Translations under genes and position numbers: made by a program | In this document: positions 1-8,153 of the stretch, piece by piece | How the letters are laid out: every line of letters begins with the position of its first letter | How positions within the stretch are numbered: the stretch's first letter is position 1 | From: Chloroflexota bacterium | GTDB taxonomy: Bacteria; Chloroflexota; Anaerolineae; Anaerolineales; Villigracilaceae | Assembly (NCBI GenBank): GCA_005778035.1 | Contig: SXKT01000047.1 | Coordinates: 1-33,063 of the forward strand | Direction: 5' to 3' | DNA: 33,063 bases | The notes under the pieces: generated by a model | The model's input: only the letters and a program-made list of their open reading frames with translations | Databases searched by the model: none | What the model was told of the DNA's origin: nothing

Positions 1-1066
1 CCGTCTTCCAGCCATCCACCAATATTTTATAAATGGCTTGAACATTTTCCGGACAGGCCGCCAAAGTAAGTTGGATGTTATCGGGAGTCACTAGTCCTGA
101 GGTGGCTGGCGCTTCAACTTCATCGGAACGCACACTTTGGGCCAGGGTTTTCATGGCTTTGAGAAGCGCTTGGGCAGATTTCATATCAAACGAATTACCC
201 ATTTCAATGTGCGCAGATGACTCCGTAATATGTAAAGCCGAGATTTTCTTAACTACACTCTGATAAACATCAATGTTCTCGGGGCTGAACCCTTGGCGTT
301 TTCGTAACGACTCCCAGAAAAGGATGATAGTTGGCGGATGCGCAGTTACAGCCGGTTGGAGTGCTGCAAGTCCTGCGCTCAAACCAGGCATAAGCATAGC
401 CAGCCGAGTAGTCCGATTTCCATAAGGACTGTCCAGCACAATCGAGTGAGCTGTTGTCGTCACCAGATAGCCCGCCTTAGCCCATTTTTCCATCAAGAAT
501 GTGTAAATTGCTTGAATCTGCTGATTGCACTTGGTCAAAACGCCATAAACCACTTGCATTTCTTTCGGCGTCATTTTTATGTTTGGTAAAACAGGTTCTG
601 GATATGTCAATTCTTCCGGCGGCTTAATCTCATAAAAATGACGAATGGCAGCCAAAAGGTTCGCACGCACTGTTTCAACTCCGCTCAACAATGAATCGAA
701 AACAGCCTGCAAATTTTCTCGATAAAACGAGTGCAAAGGCAAGCAAAGCGTAAAAAACAAGATATTGTCTTTGAAAGCATACTGGGCCGAAGGAATTTCT
801 GAAATGACCGTTAATAACTGCATGACCTCACCCAAATTTATGATTTTCCCATACACAGGCATAACCACGATTGGAATGTTTATCACCGCAATAGATTGCT
901 CTGCCCCAAATTGCGCAATTGCCAGCACACCTTTTGCGCCCTGCAGGGTCACTGCGTGCGTCCAAATGGCAGTAAGTGTAGTCAGGTCATACTGGTTGAC
1001 AACCAAAACTTGGCCGATTAATGCTTTCAAATCATCGGGGATCTCATGAATTGCGTCAGGGTTCAT
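1..1066 (-). CDS. Hypothetical protein, 3' end outside window, with an internal repeat
   Basis: Absent from the ORF track because it has no stop inside the window, but the minus strand is open for 355 codons from ATG 1066 to the left edge. A Shine-Dalgarno GAGAGG lies 5 nt before the ATG. The N-terminal third (MNPDAIHEIPDDLKALIGQ...) is mixed alpha/beta; a segment reading LPLHSFYRENLQAVFDSLL vaguely recalls YbjN-like / type III chaperone-like folds, which is only a guess. From about residue 175 a unit begins TPKEMQVVYG and contains IQAIYTFLMEKWAKAGY; near residue 335 a second unit starts TPDNIQLTLA with VQAIYKILVDGW, so the C-terminal part appears tandemly duplicated. The same frame stays open upstream to 1297 with protein-like composition, so the real start could lie further 5'. 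I do not recognise a function. Confidence 0.75.
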   Translation of the reverse strand, partial: MNPDAIHEIPDDLKALIGQVLVVNQYDLTTLTAIWTHAVTLQGAKGVLAIAQFGAEQSIAVINIPIVVMPVYGKIINLGEVMQLLTVISEIPSAQYAFKDNILFFTLCLPLHSFYRENLQAVFDSLLSGVETVRANLLAAIRHFYEIKPPEELTYPEPVLPNIKMTPKEMQVVYGVLTKCNQQIQAIYTFLMEKWAKAGYLVTTTAHSIVLDSPYGNRTTRLAMLMPGLSAGLAALQPAVTAHPPTIILFWESLRKRQGFSPENIDVYQSVVKKISALHITESSAHIEMGNSFDMKSAQALLKAMKTLAQSVRSDEVEAPATSGLVTPDNIQLTLAACPENVQAIYKILVDGWKT

Positions 1067-1437
1067 TTTTCCTCTCAATTTTGCTCCTGATTGAACTGTA
1101 CTTTCGCTAGAGATGCACGCAGTTATTACATAAGCAGATTCTGTAGCCGGTTTTACCAAAGTATCATAATCGCTATCAATTAGATAAAGTGGCTGCGATA
1201 GGTCAAAGGTAACACCTATCAACAAAGTGTCGTCAAGCGCCCATCTTTCAAATTTTTCGTCATCATATTCGATATGTAATTTTTCGATTAAGGCAACCTA
1301 ACAATATATCCACAGAAAATATCCGAATATATGTCCGTTTAGTTGTTTTATACAGAATTAACCTACCCAATCAAAGTGCGCTGAAAATTATTATATAATC
1401 CTTTGATTTTTTAAGTAAATCCTTGGAGCATAAAACA
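1067..1437. other. Intergenic or possible 5' extension of the left-edge gene
   Basis: No ATG-initiated gene is seen here. On the minus strand the frame of the left-edge gene continues without stop from 1066 back to a TAG at 1298-1300, encoding a plausible stretch (LLIGVTFDLSQPLYLIDSDYD) with no ATG or GTG start. Either the start is TTG, or the 5' end has been damaged. A promoter-like pair for the minus strand lies at 1347-1374. A single DnaA-box-like TATCCACA occurs near 1307. The region is AT-rich towards 1400, just before the recombinase remnant. Confidence 0.45.
1347..1374 (-). promoter_or_regulatory. Candidate sigma70-type promoter of the left-edge gene
   Basis: Read on the minus strand: TTGATT, a 16-nt spacer, TATAAA. 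It would start transcription about 270 nt before ATG 1066 and about 40 nt before the open frame that begins at 1297, which fits a start upstream of 1066. Prediction from consensus only. Confidence 0.35.
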
Positions 1438-2349
1438 TGGAAAGCTGCCCCAAAAAAACTCCTGGACAAAGTGCGTGAATCCATCCGAGTCAAACATTTC
1501 GCCCGCAATACCGAACAAGCTTACGTTTACTGGATCAAAAAAAAATATCCTCTTCCATAATAAACGCCATCCCAAAGAAATGGGTAACGGTGAAGTTCAG
1601 GCATTCCTACTAACCCACCTGGCTTTAGATAAGCATATTTCGGCTACTACACAAAACCAGGCACTTAGCGCGTTGCCTTTCCTGTACCGCAATGTCCTAA
1701 GCCAGGAGCTTGGTTCAGTCGACTCGGCATGCGTCTGATGGAGTGTATCCGTTTACGTGTGAAAGATTTGGATTTTGAGTATCGCCAGATTGCCGTGCGT
1801 GATGCCAAAGGCGCGCACGACCGTTATCCACTTCTGCCCGCCAGCCTGGTGGAGCCAATAAAAGGTCATTTGACTCAATTAAGAAGGACTCACGCAGAGG
1901 ATCTGTCCAAAGCATATGGTGTCGTTTATCTACTATTTGCACTGGTTGAGAAATACCCCAACGCCAATCGGGAATGGACCTGGCAGTATGTTTTTTCTTC
2001 TCATTCGTTATCAACGGATGAACAGGATGGCATTATTCGTCGTTTTCATGTGAGTGAAGCCGGGCTGCAAAAAGCCGTCAAGGCGGCGGTGAAGAAAGCG
2101 GGTATTCCTAAAAAAGTTGGCTGTCATACCTTCCGGCACTGCTTTGCTACCCACCTGCTTGAAGCGGGCTATGATATCCGCACCGTTCAAGAACTTCTCG
2201 GTCACAAGGATGTCAAAACCACTATGATCTACACAACCGTGCATAACCGCGGCCCAAACACCGTGCGCAGTCAGTTAGATGAATATTTTCCTTGTAAAAA
2301 AAAAGCGCCCTCCGAAAATGGAGAGCGCTTGATGACGCAGCTAATTTGA
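1438..2349 (+). pseudogene. Integron-type (IntI-like) tyrosine recombinase, decayed
   Basis: Three reading frames together spell an IntI-like integrase. Frame one gives LLDKVRESIRVKHFARNTEQAYVYWIKK. After a run of nine A's the frame changes to ILFHNKRHPKEMGNGEVQAFL through [12 protein letters not shown]-like sequence. The next part, [17 protein letters not shown] to the C-terminus, is in another frame. About 45 residues normally found between the core-binding domain and the first catalytic Arg region are missing at about 1715. A further 1-nt shift near the CCCC at 1447 separates ATG 1438 (SD GGAG) from frame one. Catalytic-domain motifs remain: [37 protein letters not shown] with the final Tyr. 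The natural C-terminus appears to end near SQLDEYF; the last codons read through the neighbouring terminator. No attI or attC array is visible. Loss of function is inferred from the indels plus deletion. Confidence 0.85.
2296..2330 (-). terminator. Rho-independent terminator of the mevalonate operon
   Basis: On the minus strand an 11-bp arm AAGCGCTCTCC pairs with GGAGGGCGCTT (one mismatch) around a 6-nt loop, and runs into nine T's. It lies 20 nt beyond the stop of the DUF35 gene. The recombinase remnant reads across it on the other strand. Confidence 0.88.
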
Positions 2350-2351
2350 AT

Positions 2352-2759
2352 TTACCGCAGACCGGCAAGTACTGGCCGGAATTTATACCCGTACAAGATC
2401 ACCCCGCGTTCATCACCATCGTTGCGCATTTTGCGGGTTACCATCTCAACCGGCATGCCGATCTCTACTGGTTGTTCACCCAGGTCGGTAAGTTGAGCGG
2501 TGACCATCGGGCCTTCATCCAGTTTTACCAACGCCACCGTGTAAGGGGCATTCGCCTCAAAACCTGCCGGCGCCTCGTAAATGGTTGTAAATGAGAATAC
2601 TTCCCCTTGGCCAGAAAAGTTAAACGGCTCTTTGGCTTCATCGCCGCAGTTAGGGCAAACATCCCTTGGCGGGAAGATCTTGTGGTCACAATGAGGGCAA
2701 ACCTCACCTACCAAACCGTATCGTTGTTGCTTCAAACGCCAATGTCGCGCAATTTCCAT
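2352..2759 (-). CDS. Zinc-ribbon / OB-fold (DUF35) acyl-CoA-associated protein
   Basis: 135 aa, a normal length for the DUF35 family. The N-terminal rubredoxin-like zinc ribbon is complete: CPHC at about residue 21 and CPNC at about residue 35. The C-terminal OB fold contains GQGEVFSFTTIYEAP and APYTVALVKLDEGPMV, typical of proteins that bind CoA thioesters beside thiolases. In methanogenic archaea a DUF35 protein bridges acetoacetyl-CoA thiolase and HMG-CoA synthase in one channelling complex; being last gene of an operon with both folds suggests the same role here. Start ATG 2759 has SD GAGGAG 9 nt upstream. A terminator follows directly. Confidence 0.9.
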   Translation of the reverse strand: MEIARHWRLKQQRYGLVGEVCPHCDHKIFPPRDVCPNCGDEAKEPFNFSGQGEVFSFTTIYEAPAGFEANAPYTVALVKLDEGPMVTAQLTDLGEQPVEIGMPVEMVTRKMRNDGDERGVILYGYKFRPVLAGLR

Positions 2760-2777
2760 TTTGATTACTCCTCAATA

Positions 2778-2797
2778 AATAGTACTTAAGCACTATT
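2778..2797. repeat. 20-nt near-perfect palindrome between thiolase-like and DUF35 genes
   Basis: Left arm AATAGTACTT, right arm AAGCACTATT, one mismatch. It lies in the 64-nt gap, the only sizeable gap inside the operon, just before the DUF35 ribosome binding site. It could be an RNA hairpin adjusting relative expression or a protein site. Chance occurrence is not excluded. Confidence 0.4.
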
Positions 2798-2823
2798 CTA
2801 TGCCTCGAACCTATCAGGACCTA

Positions 2824-3981
2824 TCAACTTTCCATTTTTGAGAGAATGTGGCTAACACAAGTGGAGCCAGGGCCACCAATCCCTTGGATCATCGCGTGAG
2901 TCGCGCCTGGCACCTGGTTGGCTTTGGCATCACCCCTCAATTGAAGTACTGCCTCTACCGCCTGATAGATACCGGTTGCGCCGCCAGCAAAACCACGTGC
3001 CTTGTTGCCGCCAAAAGTAGCACAAGGTAACCTTCCACCAACACCGATCTCATCCTCAAGCGCCATTTTCCAGGCTTGTCCGCGTTCGCAAAAACCGGTA
3101 GCCTCCAAAGCCAATGCTGCAAATATGCCAAATTGGTCATCATACTCAAACAAATTGATCTGTCCGGGCCGTAAGCCTGCCTGGTCAAACGCTTTCTGGG
3201 CACACCTCGCCACCGAACGGAATTCCAGAACATCGACGCGGTCGTGCAAGGACAGGGTATCGGTGGATAGCGCGCTGGCGCTCACTTTAACTGGTTGAGC
3301 GGAGCCTTTATAAAGGGAGGAACGGGTAAGTACTATGGCCGCTGCCCCATCCACAAAGGGGGCAATATCAAACATATTCAATGGCTCGCTCACCATTTCA
3401 GCCTTGAGGTAGGTATCTGCCTTGATCGCTTTTTGGAACATTGCGTTCGGGTTCCCTGCCCCGTTTTTGTGCGCGTTGAGCGCAAACCCGGCGAAAGCGC
3501 TCCTTTCCGCCTTGTATTGCATCAGGTACCTTTGCATAAGCATGGCCGCCTGGCTGGTAGTCGTCAGACCTTGCATTGCCTCAAAATCACCATCCATATT
3601 GGTAGCCAAAGCAGATTCCAACTCGCCGCCGGCTTTATCGGTGAACTTCTCCACACCCAGCGCAATGGCGCAATCGACCAAGCCGCTTTTAACCGCCAAA
3701 ACTGCTTGCCTAATCGCAGCCCCGCCAGAAGCTCCGCCCGCCTCTACTGTTGCCGCCTCTATGCCCACCAGGTCTGCCCGGTCAGCGATCAGGGTTGCCA
3801 GGTGTGCCTGGTTGGATATATTCATTGAAAGCATGTTGCCAACAAACAGCGCTTGTGGTTCAGGGTTGCCGGCGTTTTGCAATGCCAAGCGAACAGCCTT
3901 CGCGCCCATCTCCCGCAGGGAACTATCCCAATGTTCCCCCGCGGGTATCTGCCCAACACCTGTGATCAGGATCTCTTCCAT
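2824..3981 (-). CDS. Thiolase-fold protein of the mevalonate operon, active-site residues missing
   Basis: 385 aa, aligning along its length with archaeal/SCP2-type acetyl-CoA acetyltransferases. In these, two acetyl-CoA condense to acetoacetyl-CoA using a Cys in VEAACASG and a His in GHPxGATG. Here the first motif reads VEAGGASGGA (Gly at residue 83 in the Cys position) and the second reads KARGFAGGATGIYQ (Phe at residue 331 for His). Both were checked against the codons. The fold signature is otherwise well kept: GVEKFTD, FDIAPFVDGAAA, FEYDDQFGIFAALALE, and the terminal GGPGSTCVSHIL. It sits between HMG-CoA synthase (19 nt gap) and DUF35, the archaeal order. It may be a structural or CoA-binding subunit, or use other chemistry. 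The track start is a TTG; ATG 3981 is preferred. Confidence 0.88.
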   Translation of the reverse strand: MEEILITGVGQIPAGEHWDSSLREMGAKAVRLALQNAGNPEPQALFVGNMLSMNISNQAHLATLIADRADLVGIEAATVEAGGASGGAAIRQAVLAVKSGLVDCAIALGVEKFTDKAGGELESALATNMDGDFEAMQGLTTTSQAAMLMQRYLMQYKAERSAFAGFALNAHKNGAGNPNAMFQKAIKADTYLKAEMVSEPLNMFDIAPFVDGAAAIVLTRSSLYKGSAQPVKVSASALSTDTLSLHDRVDVLEFRSVARCAQKAFDQAGLRPGQINLFEYDDQFGIFAALALEATGFCERGQAWKMALEDEIGVGGRLPCATFGGNKARGFAGGATGIYQAVEAVLQLRGDAKANQVPGATHAMIQGIGGPGSTCVSHILSKMES

Positions 3982-4000
3982 AATCAATTCACTTTGCCGA

Positions 4001-5068
4001 TCATTTCATTGCCAACTTGCCGCGGTAGCGAACATAGGTTGCGTAATCGATCTCAGTTCGGCGGGCAATATATTCGCCTGTTTTTTTGGCCAAATTTCTG
4101 CGCTCACTGATCTTGTCTGTTACTTCAATATCAAATGCGTCGGACCCGGCACCGGACCCAAAAGAAACCATCAGAATCCGGTCACCCGGCTCGGCAATAT
4201 CCAACACACCCGTCAGCCCGATCATCGCCGCGCCAGCATACGTATTGCCGATCACCGGCACCAGTAATCCGGGTTGGATCTGTTCAAGGCTAAAGCCAAG
4301 TTGGCCGGCTACTTTTTGCGGGAACTTGGTGTTCGGTTGATGGAAAACCGCCCATTTATAATCTTTGGCAGTAGTGCCAATAGAATGCATCAAAGTGGTC
4401 GCTGCCTCGCTGATATGCTTAAAGTAGGCAGGTTCGCCGGTAAAGCGCATTCCGTGTTCCGGGTACTTTTGGTATTCCCGTCGCCAAAAATCAGGGGTGT
4501 CGGTCACAAAGGAGTATGTAGCGTTGACCCTGGCCAAAGAATCCTCAGCCGGTCCAACAATATAAGCAGCGCCACCCGCTCCGGCGGTGTATTCCAGCGC
4601 GTCGCCCGGTTTCCCTTGGGCGGTATCCATACCAATGGCCAAAGCATATTTGCCCATGCCACTGCCGACCAAGCCCATCGCCGCCACGAATGCCTCTGTG
4701 CCAGCCTTGCACGCAAATTCCCAATCGGCCGCCTGCGTGTGTGGCACCGCGCCGATCGCCTCGGCGACCAGGGTAGATGTTGGTTTCACCGCGTAAGGGT
4801 GCGATTCTGAGCCTACCCAAACCGCGCGAATGTCTTGCGGAGAAATGCACGCCCTTGCCAAAGCATTACGGGCTGCCTCGATCGACATAGTTACTACATC
4901 TTCGTCCAAGCCCGGCACAGATTTTTCTTTGATCGGCAATCCGCCCTTGCCACCCGTCCAAACCCTGGCTACTTCTTTTGCCGCCAGCCGATATCGGGGC
5001 ACATAAGAACCATACCCAATGATTCCAACGGGTTTATCGGGGGTCATGTGCAGTTGTTGTTCGCTCAT
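4001..5068 (-). CDS. Hydroxymethylglutaryl-CoA synthase, archaeal type
   Basis: 355 aa. Condenses acetyl-CoA with acetoacetyl-CoA to HMG-CoA, the committed entry to the mevalonate pathway. The catalytic Cys lies in [12 protein letters not shown] (about residue 127), the general-base Glu in [11 protein letters not shown], and the acetoacetyl-CoA-binding His in [11 protein letters not shown]. Length and motif spelling match the archaeal/bacterial short form rather than the longer eukaryotic enzyme. Start ATG 5068 has SD GAGGA 5 nt upstream. Only 7 nt separate it from the HMG-CoA reductase gene, so the two are surely co-transcribed. All catalytic residues I can check are present, unlike the adjacent thiolase-like protein. 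Confidence 0.95.
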   Translation of the reverse strand: MSEQQLHMTPDKPVGIIGYGSYVPRYRLAAKEVARVWTGGKGGLPIKEKSVPGLDEDVVTMSIEAARNALARACISPQDIRAVWVGSESHPYAVKPTSTLVAEAIGAVPHTQAADWEFACKAGTEAFVAAMGLVGSGMGKYALAIGMDTAQGKPGDALEYTAGAGGAAYIVGPAEDSLARVNATYSFVTDTPDFWRREYQKYPEHGMRFTGEPAYFKHISEAATTLMHSIGTTAKDYKWAVFHQPNTKFPQKVAGQLGFSLEQIQPGLLVPVIGNTYAGAAMIGLTGVLDIAEPGDRILMVSFGSGAGSDAFDIEVTDKISERRNLAKKTGEYIARRTEIDYATYVRYRGKLAMK

Positions 5069-5075
5069 CTGTCCT

Positions 5076-6374
5076 CTATTCCTTGGCGCCCAGGTTTCTG
5101 AGCTCCCAAATAAGTTTTTCAGCCAGATCTACCCGAATGGCTTTTTGTTCCACCATGCGGGCAGAGATCACATCTACTTCGTCACTATTTGCGCCAGCCG
5201 CAATGGCCACCTGCCGGGCGTGCAAACCCATATGTCCTTTTTGAATACCCTCGGTCGCCAAAGCGCGGATGGCTGCCAAATTTTGGGCCAAGCCAACCGA
5301 AACGATCACCTCTGCCAATTCTGTTGCCGTTCTTACTCCCATCAATTTGATGGCAGCCTTGGCTGCGGGGTGCACTTTGGTTGCCCCGCCAATCGTCCCT
5401 ACTGCCATTGGGATCTCCAACTCTCCCATCAGGTCGCCAGCATCATTCTTCCACCATTTGCTCAGGCTGGTATAGCTGCCGTTTCGCGCGGCAAATGCAT
5501 GAGCGCCTGCTTCAATCGCCCGCCAATCATTACCGGTTGCCATCACAACCGCGTCGATCCCATTCATGATCCCCTTGTTGTGGGTGGCCGCGCGGTATGG
5601 GTCTACAGCCGCAAAGGCATATGCGGCAATAATGCCATCACGCACCTCTTCACCGCTATACCCATCAAATGCCAATTCACTTGCCGGGATCCTGCAAGAG
5701 GCGGTTGTTACCCGTCGATCTGCCAGGTTGCTTAGGATCTTTAGATGAACCTTCCCGCCGGTAGCCTGCTCAATTTCTGGGGCTAATTTTTCGCAGGCTG
5801 TATTCACCGCGTTGGCTCCCATCGCGTCGCGCACGTCGTAGATCAGGTGCAATACCAAAAAGGGACCCACCGGTGATTGATCGAACCGGCGTATGATCAA
5901 ATCTCTTGCGCCACCACCAAATTTTTTCAGGATGGGGTCGATCCCATCGGCCATTTCGATCAATTGCGATTTGCGCAAGTTAACATTCGTGATCGCCTGT
6001 TCCATATCGGCGATGTTTAATACCTGAATTTGGCCGATCATTTCTGGTGGGGTGCTTTTTGCGGTGAAACCACCCGTAGACCGGGCAAGTTTTGCCATAA
6101 AGGACGCCCCAGCCACCACACTCGGTTCTTCCAAAACCATCGGAACCAGCACGTCTCGGCCATTGACCTGAAAATTAAGCCCAATACCCACTGGCAGGCT
6201 GTGTAGGCCGATCACATTTTCGATCATGTGGTCGGCATTCTCGTAGGTCAGCCCGCCATTATCCCAAGCGAGCATATCCTGCTGGTTTAGGTCGGTTTGT
6301 TGTTGTAAGGCCGCGAGTTTTTGTTCTTTGGGTAATTTAAAAAATCCCGCAATACGTGAATTTGCCATTTTCAT
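5076..6374 (-). CDS. Hydroxymethylglutaryl-CoA reductase, class II
   Basis: 432 aa, soluble, with no N-terminal membrane domain; length matches class II enzymes such as that of Pseudomonas mevalonii. Reduces HMG-CoA to mevalonate (or runs in reverse). Motifs: [14 protein letters not shown] and [16 protein letters not shown] with the catalytic Glu; [26 protein letters not shown] with the catalytic Lys; [15 protein letters not shown] with the catalytic Asp; GLHARQVA with the catalytic His. Class II members usually prefer NADH, which I cannot confirm from sequence. First gene of the operon. The listed start ATG 6374 has almost no spacer from AGG; ATG 6368 (MANSRIAGF) lies 5 nt after AGGA and is the likelier start. 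No mevalonate kinase or later pathway gene is in the window. Confidence 0.96.
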   Translation of the reverse strand: MKMANSRIAGFFKLPKEQKLAALQQQTDLNQQDMLAWDNGGLTYENADHMIENVIGLHSLPVGIGLNFQVNGRDVLVPMVLEEPSVVAGASFMAKLARSTGGFTAKSTPPEMIGQIQVLNIADMEQAITNVNLRKSQLIEMADGIDPILKKFGGGARDLIIRRFDQSPVGPFLVLHLIYDVRDAMGANAVNTACEKLAPEIEQATGGKVHLKILSNLADRRVTTASCRIPASELAFDGYSGEEVRDGIIAAYAFAAVDPYRAATHNKGIMNGIDAVVMATGNDWRAIEAGAHAFAARNGSYTSLSKWWKNDAGDLMGELEIPMAVGTIGGATKVHPAAKAAIKLMGVRTATELAEVIVSVGLAQNLAAIRALATEGIQKGHMGLHARQVAIAAGANSDEVDVISARMVEQKAIRVDLAEKLIWELRNLGAKE

Positions 6375-6428
6375 CCTGTTGGTTGTTTTATCTAATTGTA
6401 GCCAGGGCTTCTTGCAAAACCTATCAAC

Positions 6429-6456
6429 TTGACAATCATCCCTGCTGCGTTAGAAT
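6429..6456 (+). promoter_or_regulatory. Sigma70-type promoter of the GAF histidine kinase
   Basis: A perfect TTGACA (6429-6434), 16-nt spacer and TAGAAT (6451-6456). Predicted transcription start near 6463 leaves a very short leader containing SD CAGGAG before ATG 6477. Lies in the 100-bp divergent gap with the mevalonate operon. Confidence 0.7.
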
Positions 6457-6476
6457 AATTTCTCAGGAGCCGTACA

Positions 6477-8153
6477 ATGACCAGTACGAACCAATTGTTC
6501 GATGACAAATTGATCGCCTTACATAAAGCCAGCCTCGAGTTGGTGGCAGATGTATCGATAGATTCCCTCCTCGAACGGATCGCGGCAGTTGCTTGCCAAC
6601 AAGCCAACGCCCAATTTTCTGCCTTGGCAACTACCGACGATAATGGCAAGATCGAGAAATTCATCGTCGTAGGGTTCTCCGACGACCAAATTGCAAGGAT
6701 CTCCCATAATCCAATGGGTTTGGGGTTGCTTCGCGAGACCTTTAATTCCAAAGCCCCAATACGGGTATCGCACATACAGCAAGACCAACGGAGTGTTGGG
6801 TTTCCCGAACACCACCCATCCATGGACTCCTTTCTCGGGGTGCCGATCTTGGTTGCAGATAAACCCGTAGGGCAGCTTTACCTAACCAACAAGATGGATG
6901 GCACTTCGTTTACGGCAGAGGATGAACAAACCATCCAATTGCTTGCCAGTTACGCTGCTACGGCAATAAAAAATGCCACCTACGTTGAAGAGCTTCATAA
7001 GAAGGATATGATGTTAACCCGCCAGACCCAAGATCTGGCGTTGCTGAACAACATTGGAGAGTCTTTAACTACTTCCATTGAATCGGATGAGGTCTTGCAA
7101 AACACATTGGCCCTGGTTATAAGCCACCTCAACGTAGAAGCTGGCGAGATATTTTTGCTTGATGACGACGGTACCACTTTGGAGCTGGCCATGCACCGCG
7201 GGGCAGCAGCCGAAGTTTTTTGGACCCGCAATAAATTTGCGGTTGGTGAGGGGATCATTGGCCATGTAGCAAAAATCGGTAAACCGGTCATCAGCCCAGA
7301 CCTTTCCAGTGATCAGCGATTCTTACGATCAGCGATCCTGGCTGCCGGATTCCGCCAAATGGCGGCTTTCCCACTTACTTCCAGGGGTAAGGTCATAGGC
7401 GTTTTGGCCACATTCACCCAAAGCAGAACCCAGATCAACGACCGTGATCTTAAGATCATCAGCTCCATTTGCAACTGGGCCGGCATTACCCTGGAAAATA
7501 CCCGCCTTCAGAACAATGCACGCCGATTGGCAATATTGGAAGAACGCGATCGTATTGGCATGGACCTTCACGATGGCATCATACAAGAGATTTACGGAGT
7601 GGGCTTGATGCTGGAACACGCAAGGCTGGATATCCGGTCCGATCCAGAACACTCAGCCAGTCAAATTCAGGCAGCCATCAACGGCCTCAACCGAACCATA
7701 AGGGACATTCGCAGTTATATTTTGGACCTAAAACCACGCGAACTGGGTGATGAGAACTTGTTGGAGGGGATCAAACGGTTGGTCACTGAATTCAAGGTAA
7801 ACACCCTCTCTGAAGCCATCCTCACAGGCCAACCAAAAGATCTTACCCACCTTCCCCAAAAAATATCGCTTACCCTGTTTTTGATATGCCAGGAAGCACT
7901 GGCAAATATCGCCAAACATGCGCGAGCGAAAAAAGTCTCTGTTTCTATTTGGACAACCCCCGGGCGTGTCATGCTGGAGATCACAGACAACGGGGTTGGC
8001 TTTGATGTCGATAAAATGAGCCAATCGCTTGGGCATGGGCTTTCGAACATGCACACCCGCGCCAAACAGGTCGGCGGAGAGATCGAGATCACATCTTCGG
8101 CCGGAGCGGGAACCTCGCTACTTATTTGGGTGCCACGCAGGCTGCCCGAATGA
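6477..8153 (+). CDS. GAF-GAF sensor histidine kinase, NarL/DegS type (HisKA_3)
   Basis: 558 aa, no transmembrane segment, so a cytoplasmic sensor. Two GAF domains (about residues 20-165 and 185-345) should bind a small ligand or haem/redox cofactor. Next is a HisKA_3 dimerisation domain with ERDRIGMDLHDGIIQ, phosphorylated His at residue 365. A C-terminal HATPase follows with N-box CQEALANIAKHARA, G1 ITDNGVGFD and G2 GHGLSNMHTRAKQVGG. The family normally pairs with NarL/FixJ regulators. The only such regulator here, at 12958, is 5 kb away and lacks the phosphoacceptor Asp, so its partner is unclear. SD CAGGAG precedes ATG 6477. The stop overlaps the next start by 4 nt (ATGA), coupling it to the exporter gene. 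Confidence 0.94.
   Translation: MTSTNQLFDDKLIALHKASLELVADVSIDSLLERIAAVACQQANAQFSALATTDDNGKIEKFIVVGFSDDQIARISHNPMGLGLLRETFNSKAPIRVSHIQQDQRSVGFPEHHPSMDSFLGVPILVADKPVGQLYLTNKMDGTSFTAEDEQTIQLLASYAATAIKNATYVEELHKKDMMLTRQTQDLALLNNIGESLTTSIESDEVLQNTLALVISHLNVEAGEIFLLDDDGTTLELAMHRGAAAEVFWTRNKFAVGEGIIGHVAKIGKPVISPDLSSDQRFLRSAILAAGFRQMAAFPLTSRGKVIGVLATFTQSRTQINDRDLKIISSICNWAGITLENTRLQNNARRLAILEERDRIGMDLHDGIIQEIYGVGLMLEHARLDIRSDPEHSASQIQAAINGLNRTIRDIRSYILDLKPRELGDENLLEGIKRLVTEFKVNTLSEAILTGQPKDLTHLPQKISLTLFLICQEALANIAKHARAKKVSVSIWTTPGRVMLEITDNGVGFDVDKMSQSLGHGLSNMHTRAKQVGGEIEITSSAGAGTSLLIWVPRRLPE

Noticed and set aside
75-1049. Forward ORFs at 75-263, 338-589 and 765-1049
   Set aside because: They lie opposite a continuous minus-strand frame with a ribosome binding site and protein-like composition, so they are shadows.
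1067-2349. Integron with attC cassette array
   Set aside because: No attC-like imperfect inverted repeats or cassette series were recognisable; only the broken integrase remains.
3295-4267. Long forward ORFs of 177 and 281 aa (3295-3828, 3422-4267)
   Set aside because: Antisense to the thiolase-like and HMG-CoA synthase genes, with no recognisable motifs.
5019-5735. Forward ORF of 238 aa
   Set aside because: Antisense to the HMG-CoA reductase, whose catalytic motifs all lie in the minus frame.
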